A stretch of DNA of 60,648 nt from positions 1-60,648 of the forward strand of contig FZLQ01000001.1 in the NCBI GenBank assembly GCA_900197605.1, in the 5' to 3' direction. Position numbers and translations under genes: made by a program. Shown here in pieces: positions 34,116-45,000 of the stretch. Each line of letters opens with the position of its first letter. Within the stretch, counting starts at the first letter, position 1. The DNA is from Phyllobacteriaceae bacterium Water-Bin73 (GTDB lineage Bacteria; Pseudomonadota; Alphaproteobacteria; RS24). The notes under the pieces are model-generated. The model had not been told where the DNA came from. It was given only the letters and a program-made list of their open reading frames with translations, and did no database searches.

Positions 34116-36093
34116 GCTCGGCTTTCTGCCCGGCTCGGCAAAGGCGCAATTAACCGCGCTGCTGCTGGCATTAGCCGCCGCACCGGTGGCGTTGATGATG
34201 GCGCTGTTTACCGATATGCGCGCTGTCTTGCTGTGGCTATTAATGTGGCCGGTGACGCTGATGCCGCGCCGATGGTGGCGCACCGCTTTTTTGCTGGCAT
34301 TGATCCCCGCCATGCTGGCCTTATTGGCGCAATTGGCGCAACCGCCGCAAGCCCCGTATTTCATGCTGGTGGTGTTGGTGCTGTCGGTTTGCGAGCAAGT
34401 GACGGAAGACGGTCGTCCCGGCGCATTTAATCTGATTGGCGTTATTTTTCCGGCGCTGTGCGTCATGGTGTTATCGACCAATGTCTTTGTCTTCTTGCTG
34501 CTTCTGGTCGCGGTGATTTTCTATGCCGGTGTTTATACGCTGCGGATAAATGATATGCCGCTTTCGGGTTTGCGTATTCGCTTATTGCCGATTGTGTTGG
34601 CGCTGTCGGGTTCTTTGTTTTTTGCCATTGCTGCTTTCATTTTGATGCCGCGCATTAATTCGGCGGCGATCCCGGGGCTGGTCGCGCCGCAAGCCTCCAG
34701 CGGTGTCGGTGAGCGTCTCGATATGGGGCGTTTTTCCAGCGTGATATTAAACGGCGATGATGCGTTCCGGGCGTTTGTCGATAAGCCTCTGCCGCAAAAT
34801 GATCTGTATTGGCGGGGGGCTGTGGTGGGCTTGGTGGGTGGCGCAAGCTGGACTCGCGACCCGCGCCGCGATGCACAAATCGGCGCGCTGCCCTTTGATA
34901 AAAGATTGGGGCGGGTTGATACGACATTGCGTTATCGCATTCGCCATGCGCGCCAAGCCCCCGATTGGCATCCGGTTTTGGGAATCGCGCTGGCGGCGCG
35001 GATTGATGATAATGCACGGCTCAATCGCTATGGCGAATATGTAAAGCGCGGCCTCAGCAGCGTGCTGGACCAGCAAGTGCTGGTGACCTCAAGCCTTGAT
35101 GACCCGTATCGCGCCACTGTGCCAACCAGTTTGCAAATTTTCGGTCAGCCCAAATTGGCCGCTTGGGCGCGGGAAAATTTCGCGCAAAGCGGGTCGCGGC
35201 AAGAGTTCATAGACCGCCTATTGGCGCACTTCGCCTCCGGTGCCTATCAATATAGCTTGCGGCCCGACCAGCTTGGCGGTACGCCGGCAGGGCGGTTGGA
35301 CAGTTTCTTTTTTGATACCAAAAACGGCTATTGCAGCCATTACGCCATGGCGATGGCAACGGCGTTACGCGCCGCGGGTATTCCGGCCCATGTTGTAGTC
35401 GGCTATCACGGCGGCGAGTGGAACGGCTTTGGGCGGTATTACCGTATTCGACAATCCGATGCCCACGCTTGGGTGGAGGCTGAAATTAATCCCGGCGAAT
35501 GGTTGCGCCTCGACCCGACGCAAGTTGTGCCCAGCGCGATGACCTACTTTCGCGCACGACAAGCCGAGGCCAAAAATTTCGAGACATTGCTCGGCTGGAA
35601 CGGCGTCATGCGGCGCGGCTTGCAGCGTGTCGATGCTTTTGTGGTGCGTTTGAACGGCGACATTGTGCTTTATGATGAAGAGGCGCGACGCGAATTATTA
35701 TCCGGCACTGTGCTGGGACGGCTTATTTCTTTTGTTAGTTTTTGGCTGTTGGCGAGCTTGGCCTTCATCGCCCCTCTATTTTTATGGCGTTGGTGGGTGC
35801 GGCGCGACCCGATCGAGCGGGTCGACCAACAATTTCTGGCTTTAGCCCGCAAAGATGGGCTGGCGCGCGCGGCTCATGAGGGGCGCATGAATTTCGCCCA
35901 GCGATGGGCCGAGGCGACGCCCCTATTGGCCGAACCGGTGCAGCAATTTGCCGATTTATTTTGCCGCCTTACTTATGGTGCGCCGCTCGCACCAGATGCT
36001 GCGGCGCAGGCGAGAAACGAGTTGAAAAAGCGGCTGCAACTCATTAGAGCGGCACGGCGCGACATGCGGTACGGGCGGGCGATTAAAGCGTGA
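34093..36093 (+). CDS. Transglutaminase-like membrane protein (TgpA type)
   Basis: A 666-residue protein with about six N-terminal membrane segments (residues 15-190), a periplasmic transglutaminase-like domain and one late membrane segment (LISFVSFWLLASLAFIAPLF, about 545). Catalytic residues are readable: cysteine in KNGYCSHYAMAMATALRA, histidine in SDAHAWVEAEI and aspartate in WLRLDPTQ. It completes the MoxR/DUF58/transglutaminase trio. A thiol protease or cross-linking role on envelope proteins is known for relatives but not shown here. Its 3-prime end overlaps the convergent phosphatase gene by 11 bases. Confidence 0.88.
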   Translation: MLWRGHSKLGFLPGSAKAQLTALLLALAAAPVALMMALFTDMRAVLLWLLMWPVTLMPRRWWRTAFLLALIPAMLALLAQLAQPPQAPYFMLVVLVLSVCEQVTEDGRPGAFNLIGVIFPALCVMVLSTNVFVFLLLLVAVIFYAGVYTLRINDMPLSGLRIRLLPIVLALSGSLFFAIAAFILMPRINSAAIPGLVAPQASSGVGERLDMGRFSSVILNGDDAFRAFVDKPLPQNDLYWRGAVVGLVGGASWTRDPRRDAQIGALPFDKRLGRVDTTLRYRIRHARQAPDWHPVLGIALAARIDDNARLNRYGEYVKRGLSSVLDQQVLVTSSLDDPYRATVPTSLQIFGQPKLAAWARENFAQSGSRQEFIDRLLAHFASGAYQYSLRPDQLGGTPAGRLDSFFFDTKNGYCSHYAMAMATALRAAGIPAHVVVGYHGGEWNGFGRYYRIRQSDAHAWVEAEINPGEWLRLDPTQVVPSAMTYFRARQAEAKNFETLLGWNGVMRRGLQRVDAFVVRLNGDIVLYDEEARRELLSGTVLGRLISFVSFWLLASLAFIAPLFLWRWWVRRDPIERVDQQFLALARKDGLARAAHEGRMNFAQRWAEATPLLAEPVQQFADLFCRLTYGAPLAPDAAAQARNELKKRLQLIRAARRDMRYGRAIKA

Positions 36094-37762
36094 AAGTTAA
36101 ATCAAGGCGATTGCGGCCATCATCATGCCACCATCGGGTTTCATCTGCGACTTCCTGAATTAAATGTGTGCCCAGACCGCCCTCACGAATATCGCCGAGA
36201 TCGCGCGGCTTTACCTTATCTAAGTCAATCAGCGGCGCCGTATCGGTGATGCTGATGTGCAATTTTTCCGCCATAATATAACCGCCAATTTCAATGCGCC
36301 CGCTCATGTTATCAGGAAAGGCATGGCGAATGATATTCTGTGTCGCCTCATCAACGGCGAGGCAAACATTCATCGCAATGCTGCGCGCCGGTGTGTCGCC
36401 CAATTGGGTTTCTATCTCGCGGCGTAGGCGACGCAGTTCCGGTACTTCATTGGTGACTGAGATGGTGAATAATAATTGCTCACCGCTCAGTGTCGGTTCG
36501 ACAATGCCGGTCTGCAAACTGCCGGCGGTTTGTTTGCGCGGTGCGCAGCCCAGTCCCAATAGGGTTAAATCATCTGACAGCCGGTCGGCTTTCTGTCGTA
36601 CCACGTCAACAGTATGAACAATTTGATCGGCAATGGCGAAGCCCATTTGTTCCGATAAAATGGCCGCCAATTTGGCCGCGCCCAACATGGTGCCGCCAAT
36701 CTCGGCTTCGGTAATGCCATCGGAATAGCAAAACAGCCGCGCTGCGCTGAGGTCGTGATGTTCAACAACCATGTCGTCGGCCTCGAAATCGAGAATACCA
36801 AGCGGTTGCAGGCTTGCTTCGACATAAGAAAAACGGCCCGTCGCATCGACAATTAGCCCCGGCTCATGACCAGCATTGCAGCATTGCATGACACCACTTT
36901 CAGGTTCATACCAGCCGATAATTGCCGTCACAAACATACCGTTAAAAGCGGTTTCCACCAGTTCGGCATTAATCCGCGCCGCCAAAAGATTGACCGGCGG
37001 ATTATCGCGGCTGAGCGAGCGAAACAGGCTGTGCGTTTTGGCCATTACGAGAGCGGCATCTGTGCCCTTGCCGGACACATCGGCCATGCAGAAATAAATC
37101 TTATCGTCCCGTTCGACATAATCATAAAGGTCACCCGAGACACCTTTTTTCGGCACATTTACGCCATGAATAAAAGCAAAATCTGCACTTGGAAAAAGGC
37201 TTTCCTGCACACGCGAGGCCATGCGTAAATCGCGCTGAAAATTATCAGCCTCGACCATGCGCGTAGCCATTTGCGAGTTGGCCAAAGCCAATGCCGCGCT
37301 TTTGCCGTAAACCGAAACCAGCGCAGCATCATCATCGCTGAACAGTGCGCCATCGCGGCGGTTGATTAGTTGCAATGCGCCAAATTGTTTGCCATGCCCC
37401 GATACCGGCACACAAATCATGGATTTTGTTTCGAAACCGGTTTTGGCATCAACCGCGCCGGTAAAGTCCGGGTCATTGGCGGTGTCACGCACATAGCGCA
37501 TTTCATCGCTTTTGGTAACCGCACCAACAATGCCCTGACTGGCTGGTATTTCAAGGCCGGTAATATCGATCGGGCCGATACAGGCCTCGCACCGCAGCGT
37601 ATCGCCATCTTCTTGCAGTACAAAAAAGCTCGCTGCCTCTGCGTCAATTTCTTCGCGAATATAATCAAGGCCTTCATAAAGTGTTTGCGCCATGTCAGAG
37701 CTTGAGGCAAACGCTGACATCATGCGGTAAACAATATCGAGCTGACTACTGCTTTCCGGCAT
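36083..37762 (-). CDS. GAF-PP2C (SpoIIE/RsbU-like) phosphatase with C-terminal RsbW-like ATPase domain
   Basis: About 559 residues from the ATG at 37762, 4 bases after the STAS stop. A GAF sensor (about 20-170) is followed by a PP2C phosphatase with SGDLYDY, DVSGKGTDAAL, NAGHEPGL and YSDGITEAE, then an anti-sigma-kinase type ATPase with AVDEATQNIIRHAF and EGGLGTHLI. Phosphatase and kinase activities against one STAS partner could thus be joined in a single chain, as in HsbR-type regulators. A longer reading from 37909 would add a QS-repeat head lying over the STAS tail and is rejected. No cognate sigma factor is seen in the window. Confidence 0.87.
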   Translation of the reverse strand: MPESSSQLDIVYRMMSAFASSSDMAQTLYEGLDYIREEIDAEAASFFVLQEDGDTLRCEACIGPIDITGLEIPASQGIVGAVTKSDEMRYVRDTANDPDFTGAVDAKTGFETKSMICVPVSGHGKQFGALQLINRRDGALFSDDDAALVSVYGKSAALALANSQMATRMVEADNFQRDLRMASRVQESLFPSADFAFIHGVNVPKKGVSGDLYDYVERDDKIYFCMADVSGKGTDAALVMAKTHSLFRSLSRDNPPVNLLAARINAELVETAFNGMFVTAIIGWYEPESGVMQCCNAGHEPGLIVDATGRFSYVEASLQPLGILDFEADDMVVEHHDLSAARLFCYSDGITEAEIGGTMLGAAKLAAILSEQMGFAIADQIVHTVDVVRQKADRLSDDLTLLGLGCAPRKQTAGSLQTGIVEPTLSGEQLLFTISVTNEVPELRRLRREIETQLGDTPARSIAMNVCLAVDEATQNIIRHAFPDNMSGRIEIGGYIMAEKLHISITDTAPLIDLDKVKPRDLGDIREGGLGTHLIQEVADETRWWHDDGRNRLDLTFTL

Positions 37763-37766
37763 TTTA

Positions 37767-38453
<687 letters not shown>

Positions 38454-38538
38454 TAAAGAACCCAAAAAAACCTAAGAAAATAAAAGCGTTTTAACGATAT
38501 ACAACATCAAAAAACTTTTGAAAAGCGGTTGCAAATCT

Positions 38539-38561
38539 AATGAATTTGAAGTTTATTCATT
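38539..38561. repeat. Inverted repeat upstream of the pilin gene
   Basis: AATGAAT (38539-38545) and ATTCATT (38555-38561) are perfect arms separated by 9 bases, about midway in the 157-base divergent gap between the STAS and pilin genes. It could be a regulator site for either. The whole gap is AT-rich. Confidence 0.3.
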
Positions 38562-38610
38562 TTGTTGGGAATGGCGCGTTTAGCGCTTCTGAGTTCAAAG
38601 GAGAGTTCCA

Positions 38611-39186
38611 ATGGAATTTCGAAGTAAAAGCGAAAAAGGTTTTAGCCTTATTGAGCTATTAGTTGTTGTCGCAATCATTGGCGTATTGGCGGCCGTGGGT
38701 GTAGTCGGATACCAGGGCTACATCGATAGTACTAAAAAGTCAGTTACAGAAAATAATGCAAAAGCGGTCCATCAATGGCTGCTAAATGCTAAAACCATAC
38801 GATCTGCTGGTATTGATGTCGACCCTAGTGAGTGTAACATTGCAAATACTCCATCCGCTACGTCTGCAGACGATGCCGCAGCGGCCACTGGTTGCTTGGG
38901 CGGTTTGGGTGCTGAAGATCATCCGTTTGAGACGTTCAAAAACCCCTACACCCAGTCTCGTACCGGGTCAGTTGCGGTGCAAGCAGTGTCTAGCGATGTA
39001 GATATTGCTGATGACGGTACGGCCGCTTGTTCGCTTTTGGGTGCTGCCGCTGGTGATATCGTTGATGGAGATGTTGTTGTTCGTGTTAAAGATACGGTGG
39101 CGCACATTGATGTTTACTATTGCTCAAAAGTTGATGACAACAGTGGTATTCTGACAAAAATGTCAAATACTATTGCCAATTTTTGA
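38611..39186 (+). CDS. pilA: Type IV major pilin
   Basis: A 191-residue prepilin. The leader is 10 residues ending in lysine-glycine, followed by FSLIELLVVVAIIGVLAA, with the conserved glutamate at mature position 5. The C-terminal globular part has four cysteines (SEC, TGC, AAC, YYC), enough for two disulfides, more than the single disulfide of most type IVa pilins. AAAGGAGAG precedes the ATG and a strong terminator follows, so it is probably a monocistronic, highly expressed gene. Base composition looks lower in GC than its neighbours. Processing by the PilD at 40752-41531 is expected. Confidence 0.93.
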   Translation: MEFRSKSEKGFSLIELLVVVAIIGVLAAVGVVGYQGYIDSTKKSVTENNAKAVHQWLLNAKTIRSAGIDVDPSECNIANTPSATSADDAAAATGCLGGLGAEDHPFETFKNPYTQSRTGSVAVQAVSSDVDIADDGTAACSLLGAAAGDIVDGDVVVRVKDTVAHIDVYYCSKVDDNSGILTKMSNTIANF

Positions 39187-39208
39187 TCGGTAAAGAACTG
39201 TAAATCTG

Positions 39209-39236
39209 GGCGCCGTGCTTGCACGGCGCCTTTTTT
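39209..39236 (+). terminator. Strong intrinsic terminator of the pilin gene
   Basis: GGCGCCGTG and CACGGCGCC form a perfect GC-rich stem with a CTTG loop, followed directly by TTTTTT (39231-39236). It begins 22 bases after the pilin stop. Confidence 0.92.
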
Positions 39237-39605
39237 GTTGAAGTTTGCCTCAAGACACGAAACCCGAAAAGACTTTGTTAATTAAAGACGCGATGTTTTT
39301 AATTCAATTCCGACCAGAATCAGCAGTTCGCAGTTCATTGATTTAATGGGAACGTTCATTTTAGTGTGTATATTTTTTCGTGCCTAGGGTCGTTTCGGTG
39401 TTCTAGATGGTTGCAGTCTACCAGGCGAACTTAGTATTAATTTTTTCTGGAGGATAAGCTTTTTTAGTCGCTAAAGCTCTTATTTTTTGCATTTATCTCC
39501 GCCCTGATCTTCGCTAGAACGTGTGCCATCCAACAAGCTATTTCTGTCAGTACAAAAGGATATTAGGGAAAGCTGGGCGAGCCTGACAAGTATCAAGTCG
39601 AATGT
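39237..39605. other. AT-rich stretch without a recognisable gene
   Basis: About 370 bases between the pilin terminator and the end of the convergent pilT gene. I find no convincing reading frame, tRNA cloverleaf or transposase remnant. A GGAGGAT ribosome-like site near 39450 is not followed by a usable start codon. Composition is AT-rich like the pilin gene. It could hold a small RNA or the remnant of an exchanged pilin cassette, but nothing supports either directly. Confidence 0.4.
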
Positions 39606-40643
39606 TTACTCCCCATCGACAACAACTAGTCCTTGTTTTTCTAACTCATCAAGGTACTTCTCCATCGTAATCATGCCGTATTGCGCGCCGGTTTGCATGA
39701 CTGTGGCAATTTGGGGAATCTTGTCTTCACGAATGAGGTTTTTAATCGCCGGCACGCAAACCATGACCTCAAATGCGCCGATGCGGCCACCGCTTTTGCG
39801 TTTCATCAATTGCTGCGTCATCACTAATTGTAAAGATGATGCTACCATTGAGCGGGCTTGGGGTTGTTCTTCAGCCGGAAAAGCATCAATGATGCGGTTA
39901 ATTGTTTCGGCTGCGCCGGAAGTATGCAACGTGCCGAAAACCAAATGGCCGGTCTCGGCGGCGGTCAGGGCCAATGAAATGGTTTCATAATCGCGCATCT
40001 CGCCGAGCAATAAAATATCTGGGTCTTCGCGCAATGCGCCTTTCAACGCCGACGCAAAGCTCATCGTATCGCGGCCCACTTCGCGCTGGGAGATAATTGA
40101 TTTAATTTCCGAGTGAACAAATTCCACCGGGTCCTCAATGGTGATGATGTGCTCGGCGCGTTCGCGATTGATCTTGTTAATCATCGAGGCCAGCGAAGTT
40201 GATTTACCCGAGCCGGTCGGGCCGGTGACCAAAACCAGCCCCTTTTTTTCGCCCAGCACGTTATGCACGGCGGCGGGCAAACCAAGTTGGTCAATGTTCG
40301 GCACTTCGGTCACAATCGTTCGGCAAATCAAACCCCAGCCATTAAGCGTGTGATAGCCATTTGCCCTAAAGCGCGCGCCGTTCACCGTAATCGCAAAGTC
40401 GATATCTTTGGTCTCGACAAAGCCGTCATAAAGCTCGTCGTCCAATTCGTGCCGAAATATACCGTCGAGCATACCATGGGTAATCGGGCAATCTTGCATG
40501 ATTTGAATTTCGCCATTAACCCGAATTGCCAGCGGGCTGCCCGACCGCATATGAAAATCCGATATGCGATATTCCTTCGGCAACTCGTCAAGATAACGAT
40601 AAACGGGATTATCTGTGGGAATGGGTTTTTCGGCTTGAGACAT
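39606..40643 (-). CDS. pilT: Type IV pilus retraction ATPase PilT
   Basis: A 345-residue PilT/PilU family ATPase. Walker A is GPTGSGKST at 141-149, the aspartate box is IEDPVEF, Walker B is LLLGEMRD, and the C-terminal AIKNLIREDKIPQI matches the AIRNLIRE retraction motif. It lacks the zinc cysteines of the PilB type and the long N-terminus, as expected. It stands alone on the minus strand, divergent from pilD, with only one PilT-type gene in the window. Its presence argues for a dynamic, retractable pilus rather than a secretion system. Confidence 0.93.
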   Translation of the reverse strand: MSQAEKPIPTDNPVYRYLDELPKEYRISDFHMRSGSPLAIRVNGEIQIMQDCPITHGMLDGIFRHELDDELYDGFVETKDIDFAITVNGARFRANGYHTLNGWGLICRTIVTEVPNIDQLGLPAAVHNVLGEKKGLVLVTGPTGSGKSTSLASMINKINRERAEHIITIEDPVEFVHSEIKSIISQREVGRDTMSFASALKGALREDPDILLLGEMRDYETISLALTAAETGHLVFGTLHTSGAAETINRIIDAFPAEEQPQARSMVASSLQLVMTQQLMKRKSGGRIGAFEVMVCVPAIKNLIREDKIPQIATVMQTGAQYGMITMEKYLDELEKQGLVVVDGE

Positions 40644-40751
40644 TTTCAGCTTTAACTCTACTCGACAACTCGTAACCTGTTTATACTGGCGGTTCTAAAA
40701 TTTGGCCAGAGCAGATGTGCTGACCGGCCATCACTTTTGCGGGTAAACTTC

Positions 40752-41531
40752 ATGGCCGATAGCTTTTATTTAGTGTCTTTAGTCGCGCTTATCGGCGCCT
40801 GCCTCGGCAGTTTTGCCAATGTTGCGGCCTTACGGACCTTGCGCGGCGAGGATTGGGTGCGGCAGCCCTCCGCCTGTTTTTATTGCGGCAAACGACTCAG
40901 TTTTTTTTCCAATCTGCCGATATTCGGTTATCTGCGCCATGGCGGGCGCAGCAATTGTTGCGGTCAAAAACTGCCCCGGCGTTATTTATTCGTTGAACTG
41001 GCGATGGCGGCATTGCTGGTGTTGGCCTTCACCCAACTCAACCTGCCGGTATTTTTCAGTTTTGTGCCGTTTATGATTCTGATGGTAGTGATTTTTCTGA
41101 CCGATATGGACGCCTTCATTATTCCCGATTGGGCGAGTTTGGGCGGTTTGGCTTTGGGCTTGGGGTTGGCACTTTTTCAGGCCCCGGGCTTGCCGATTAT
41201 GACTGATGCGGTGCTGGGCGGCATTTGCGGCTTTGCACTCATTTATTTTATCAATGCGGCCTATAAATTATTGCGCGGACGAGATGGTATGGGCTTTGGC
41301 GATGTCAAGCTGATGGCTATGCTGGGGGTTTGGTTGGGGCCATTGGCCTTGATGCCGATTCTGTTTGCCGCCAGCATAAGCGGCGCGTCTTTAGGTATTT
41401 TGGCAATTTTGGCGGCGCAGGGACAAAATGCCGGTAAGCAAGCGGCGCAACTGCCATTTGGCTGTTTTCTGACCCCCATGGCGCTTATCTGGTTGTTTTT
41501 TGCGCCACAACTACTGTCTGCCGCGCAATAA
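40752..41531 (+). CDS. pilD: Prepilin peptidase PilD
   Basis: A 259-residue membrane aspartic peptidase and N-methyltransferase. The catalytic aspartates are in FLTDMDAFIIPD and the GxGDxK-type FGDVKLM (near residue 180). The cytoplasmic loop holds cysteines CFYCGKR and NCCGQKL, so the zinc-type loop is present. It should cleave and methylate the major and minor pilins of this locus. The ATG at 40752 is preferred over the TTG at 40737. It is divergent from pilT with a 108-base gap. Confidence 0.92.
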   Translation: MADSFYLVSLVALIGACLGSFANVAALRTLRGEDWVRQPSACFYCGKRLSFFSNLPIFGYLRHGGRSNCCGQKLPRRYLFVELAMAALLVLAFTQLNLPVFFSFVPFMILMVVIFLTDMDAFIIPDWASLGGLALGLGLALFQAPGLPIMTDAVLGGICGFALIYFINAAYKLLRGRDGMGFGDVKLMAMLGVWLGPLALMPILFAASISGASLGILAILAAQGQNAGKQAAQLPFGCFLTPMALIWLFFAPQLLSAAQ

Positions 41532-41615
41532 TCCACTGATTTTCCATCACCTGTTACCCAAACAGCTTTATAGTCGGATAGTCAGAAGAGATTCGTTTTC
41601 TAACGAGGATAAAGC

Positions 41616-42014
41616 ATGAACACGTTGCGGACCGAAGATGATTACAAACGCGCCATTAAGGATTTATTGGGGCAGGCTGAAACCAGTCTTGAGACAGATC
41701 TGGCAAACCGTGACGGCGACCAGCAAGCCGCCATGTCAAACCGTGACATTCAGCATTTTATGCGCGGGCTGGATTTGGCCATTACTGAGGAAGCGACGAT
41801 TGCGCTCCGCGCCGAGTTTTTGCGTTATTCCAGCGTCTTCGATACCAAGCGCTCGCAGGAGGCAATTAAGCTGGCAGTGGCGCAAGTTATTCGCCCGATG
41901 ATGGAAGAATGGATTAATCGTTATATGGCCGATATTGCGCGCGAGGTGATTACCGAGGCGATTGGCAAAATTACCAAAGTGCGCGCGACCGGTAATTTGC
42001 GGCGTCCGAAATAG
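41616..42014 (+). CDS. Small helical protein with a PopZ/DUF2497-like C-terminal segment
   Basis: A 132-residue, predicted all-helical cytoplasmic protein. The segment from about residue 84 to 121 (IKLAVAQVIRPMMEEWINRY then MADIAREVITEAIGKIT) has the spacing of the PopZ C-terminal signature, roughly LRPMLKxWLDxNLPxLVExLVxxEI. The N-terminus is acidic and less ordered. PopZ forms polar hubs in alphaproteobacteria. AGGATAAAGC precedes the ATG, and the secretin gene follows after about 48 bases, so a role placing the pilus at the pole is conceivable. The match is by eye and moderate. Confidence 0.5.
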   Translation: MNTLRTEDDYKRAIKDLLGQAETSLETDLANRDGDQQAAMSNRDIQHFMRGLDLAITEEATIALRAEFLRYSSVFDTKRSQEAIKLAVAQVIRPMMEEWINRYMADIAREVITEAIGKITKVRATGNLRRPK

Positions 42015-42062
42015 AAAAACCTGATGACAACGTTGACTTAAAGCGCTGATGGAGAAAAGTTT

Positions 42063-45000
42063 TTGCGTAGAGTTACAGTTCCTGAAAAAGTCATGCGGCT
42101 CACCATTGTGGGGGTGCTATGCGTCAATGTTTATGGCTGTGGCACGCGCACCGGGCGCGACTTAAGCATTTCGGGGGCGGTGCAACGCTTTGACGACCGC
42201 CGCGCTGCTGTGCGCGCGGAACAAGCTGCGCTTGATGGCATTGACACTAATCGGGCGGCAAATTTGAAACCGCTGCCGCCACGCCGCGAATTATTGCAAG
42301 TGCGGGTGCCGGGCAAAATTGAAATTGACGAGATTGCGGACGGCGTTGTCGCTCAATCAATGACCGAGATGTCGTTGCAAGATTTAAAGCTCCCAAATAC
42401 TGGCGCAGGCAAAGGCAAACTGGTTTCGAGCAAACGCTCTTTGGAGAGCCAGCTTAAAGCGATTGATAAGCGCACTGAAACTATTCGACGCCAGCGGCGA
42501 GATGTGCTGGCCAGTTATAACATTGAAAAACTGTTGCTCGACCAGATGGATATGCGCCATTCAAAATCGCGCGACCTGACTTTGCAGGGGTTCAAGATTG
42601 CCAATGAGAAATTATTGCAAGGCTTTATTGCTGATTTGGAAGAGCAATATGCGCAAGCTGAGCCGACGACGATTATCGGCCTGAGTGATAATAACGAGCT
42701 TGGGGCATTGGCGCTGTTTGGGCGCAATGAATTGGCACGCAAAGATGAATATGTCTCGCTGGAAAAAAGTTTTCTGTTTGTCGGCAATGATGTCGCCACC
42801 GGTGTATCTTTGGGGCGCATGGATGATTTGTCCGACGAGGTCGGTTCGCGCAGCTTGAGCGTCAACCTGTCGGGTCTCAGATTGCCGACTGCGCTCAAGT
42901 CTCTGGCGCGCTCAATAAATATGCAGGTTTATTTGTCACCGGCGGTCAATGCCGCGCCGCAAAAAGTCAGCCTCGATATTTCGCGCGCAGATGCGCTCGA
43001 TATTTTCGATATTCTGATTGATAATTATGGTCTGGCAATGGCCTATGACCGCAAAATGGACGTTGCGCGTTTTTATACCCGCGCTGAATTTAACGAGCGT
43101 GTGGATGACGCGGTCGCGGCTGCCGAATTGCATAATCGGCGCGCGCGCAATCTGCGTAAAATAAGCTCGCTTGAAAATGATACGGCGGCATTGCGCCAGA
43201 TTTATCAAAATTACTTCCAGCATCCCGATGAGGCCGGTCGCGTCCGCTCGCTGACCAATGATGCGATTATCGAAGATGACCACTCACCCGCTGTGGCCGC
43301 TGCCATTGTCACCTTCAAAGAAGCCGCGCTGGTAAATGAGCGCACCCTTGATGAGCTTGACCTTGAAACCGCGACTGAACGTCAAGAGCAGGCAACGAAA
43401 ACCCAGACCGCCCGATTTGCGCTGGAAGATGTTGACCAAGCGCTGGCCATGCTGACAACGGAGCGCGGCAGCAAACAAAAATTGCTCGATGAGGTGGTTG
43501 TGCGCCTGACATCAGCCAATCAGACGGCCAAAATGGCGAGCCTGTCGGGTGACGCATCAGATGATGCCATGCAGCAGATGAATGACGGCGCAGACAGAAA
43601 TGACAATGGCAATCAGCCGGCCTTCCTCAATGTGCCCGATGCTGATGAATTGCGGGGCCGCGTGGTGCGCGATGCCAATCTGCAAACCAGCGAGCCGATT
43701 TATACGGAAAAATTTACCGTCTATAATAGCGAAGGCGCAGCCAGTTGCGGCGGCGATAGCGCCGATCGGGTGAACGAAATTCAGACCGAGCTGTCCAGCT
43801 ATTTTGAGCAGCTTTATCCCGATGCGATGATTGCCGCCGAAAAAGCTTCCGAGGAACGCGCCGAGGCTGACCGCTTGGCGCGCGAGAGAGAAGAGCGCGA
43901 AGCCGAAGCACGGGCGCGGTTGATTGCCGAGCAAGGCGTGCCGGTTTTCGACCCATTGCAAGAAGCGCTGGCCAGCACCAGTGTCAGTGATATTACCAGC
44001 GATATTGCCGGTGAGGTTGCCGGTGGGGTTGCGAGTGAGGTTGCCCCAACGATCCAGGCGGGCGCGACCGATAAACCGACCGCGCCGCAAGCGACCAATG
44101 CGCCTGCCGAGGCGGCAGGGTCTGAAGATGAGGACGCGGCGGCCACCGCGCCATCAACCATCTTTCTGACCGACTCGGCATTTCGTCGTCCCACTGTCAC
44201 GGCGGTTGGCGACACGATTATCATTTCCGGTTTCCGTCACGATATTGAGTTGGTATCTGAGTTGATAGAAAGCTTCGACAAGCCCGATAAGCAGGTTTTG
44301 GTTGAAGTGTTTATGGTGAATGTTGCCAAAAACTGGCAGCGTCAACTGCAAAGCAAGCTGCAAAATGCGGTGCGGACGGCGGCCAAAACCGATGCCGATA
44401 TCGCCGCCTTGCCGGATACGGTCACCGGTCAATTACCGGGTTTGGTTGAGGTGCGTGACAATGCGCTTTTCGGTGTGCAGGGCGCGCTGAAATTTGCCGA
44501 CCGCGCCGCCGCCGCCAATAGCTTTACCTTGAATAATTTCCGCCTCGGCCTTGCCTGGACGATTGATTTCATGGAAAGCAATAGCCTGGGCCGCAAAGTG
44601 TCGAGCCCGACCATTTTGGCGCTTGATGGTTGCGAGGCCCTGATCGAAAAATCCGAAACGCGCTATCTGCCGGTCACCGCCACCTCGGCGCCGGTTGTGA
44701 CGCCGGGCGGGCAAACCGTGCCGGGTGAGTCGACCACCACTTATGAGCCGCGCCAAGCGACATTGAGCCTGAATGTGACGCCGGTGATCAACCCGCTGAA
44801 TGACCATGTGCGCCTGAAGATTGCCTTTAATGACGACTTCTTTGTTACCGCCGATGCTAATTCTGATAAGATTCAGAGCCGGATAAATACTGAGTTTATC
44901 GCCGCGCCGGGTGATGTGATTGTGCTGGCCGGGCTTTATACGGAAGATAATTCAAAAACCCGCAACGGGCTGCCCGGTATGACCGGTATCCCGCTTTTGG

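Noticed and set aside
38572-38587. Sigma-54-like site before the pilin gene (GG and GC ten bases apart)
   Set aside because: The predicted transcript start would fall on the ribosome site, leaving almost no leader, and three consensus positions disagree.
39237-39605. Possible tRNA, insertion-sequence remnant or second pilin in the AT-rich gap
   Set aside because: No T-loop GTTCRA-type motif, no terminal repeats and no pilin-like N-terminus were found in any frame.
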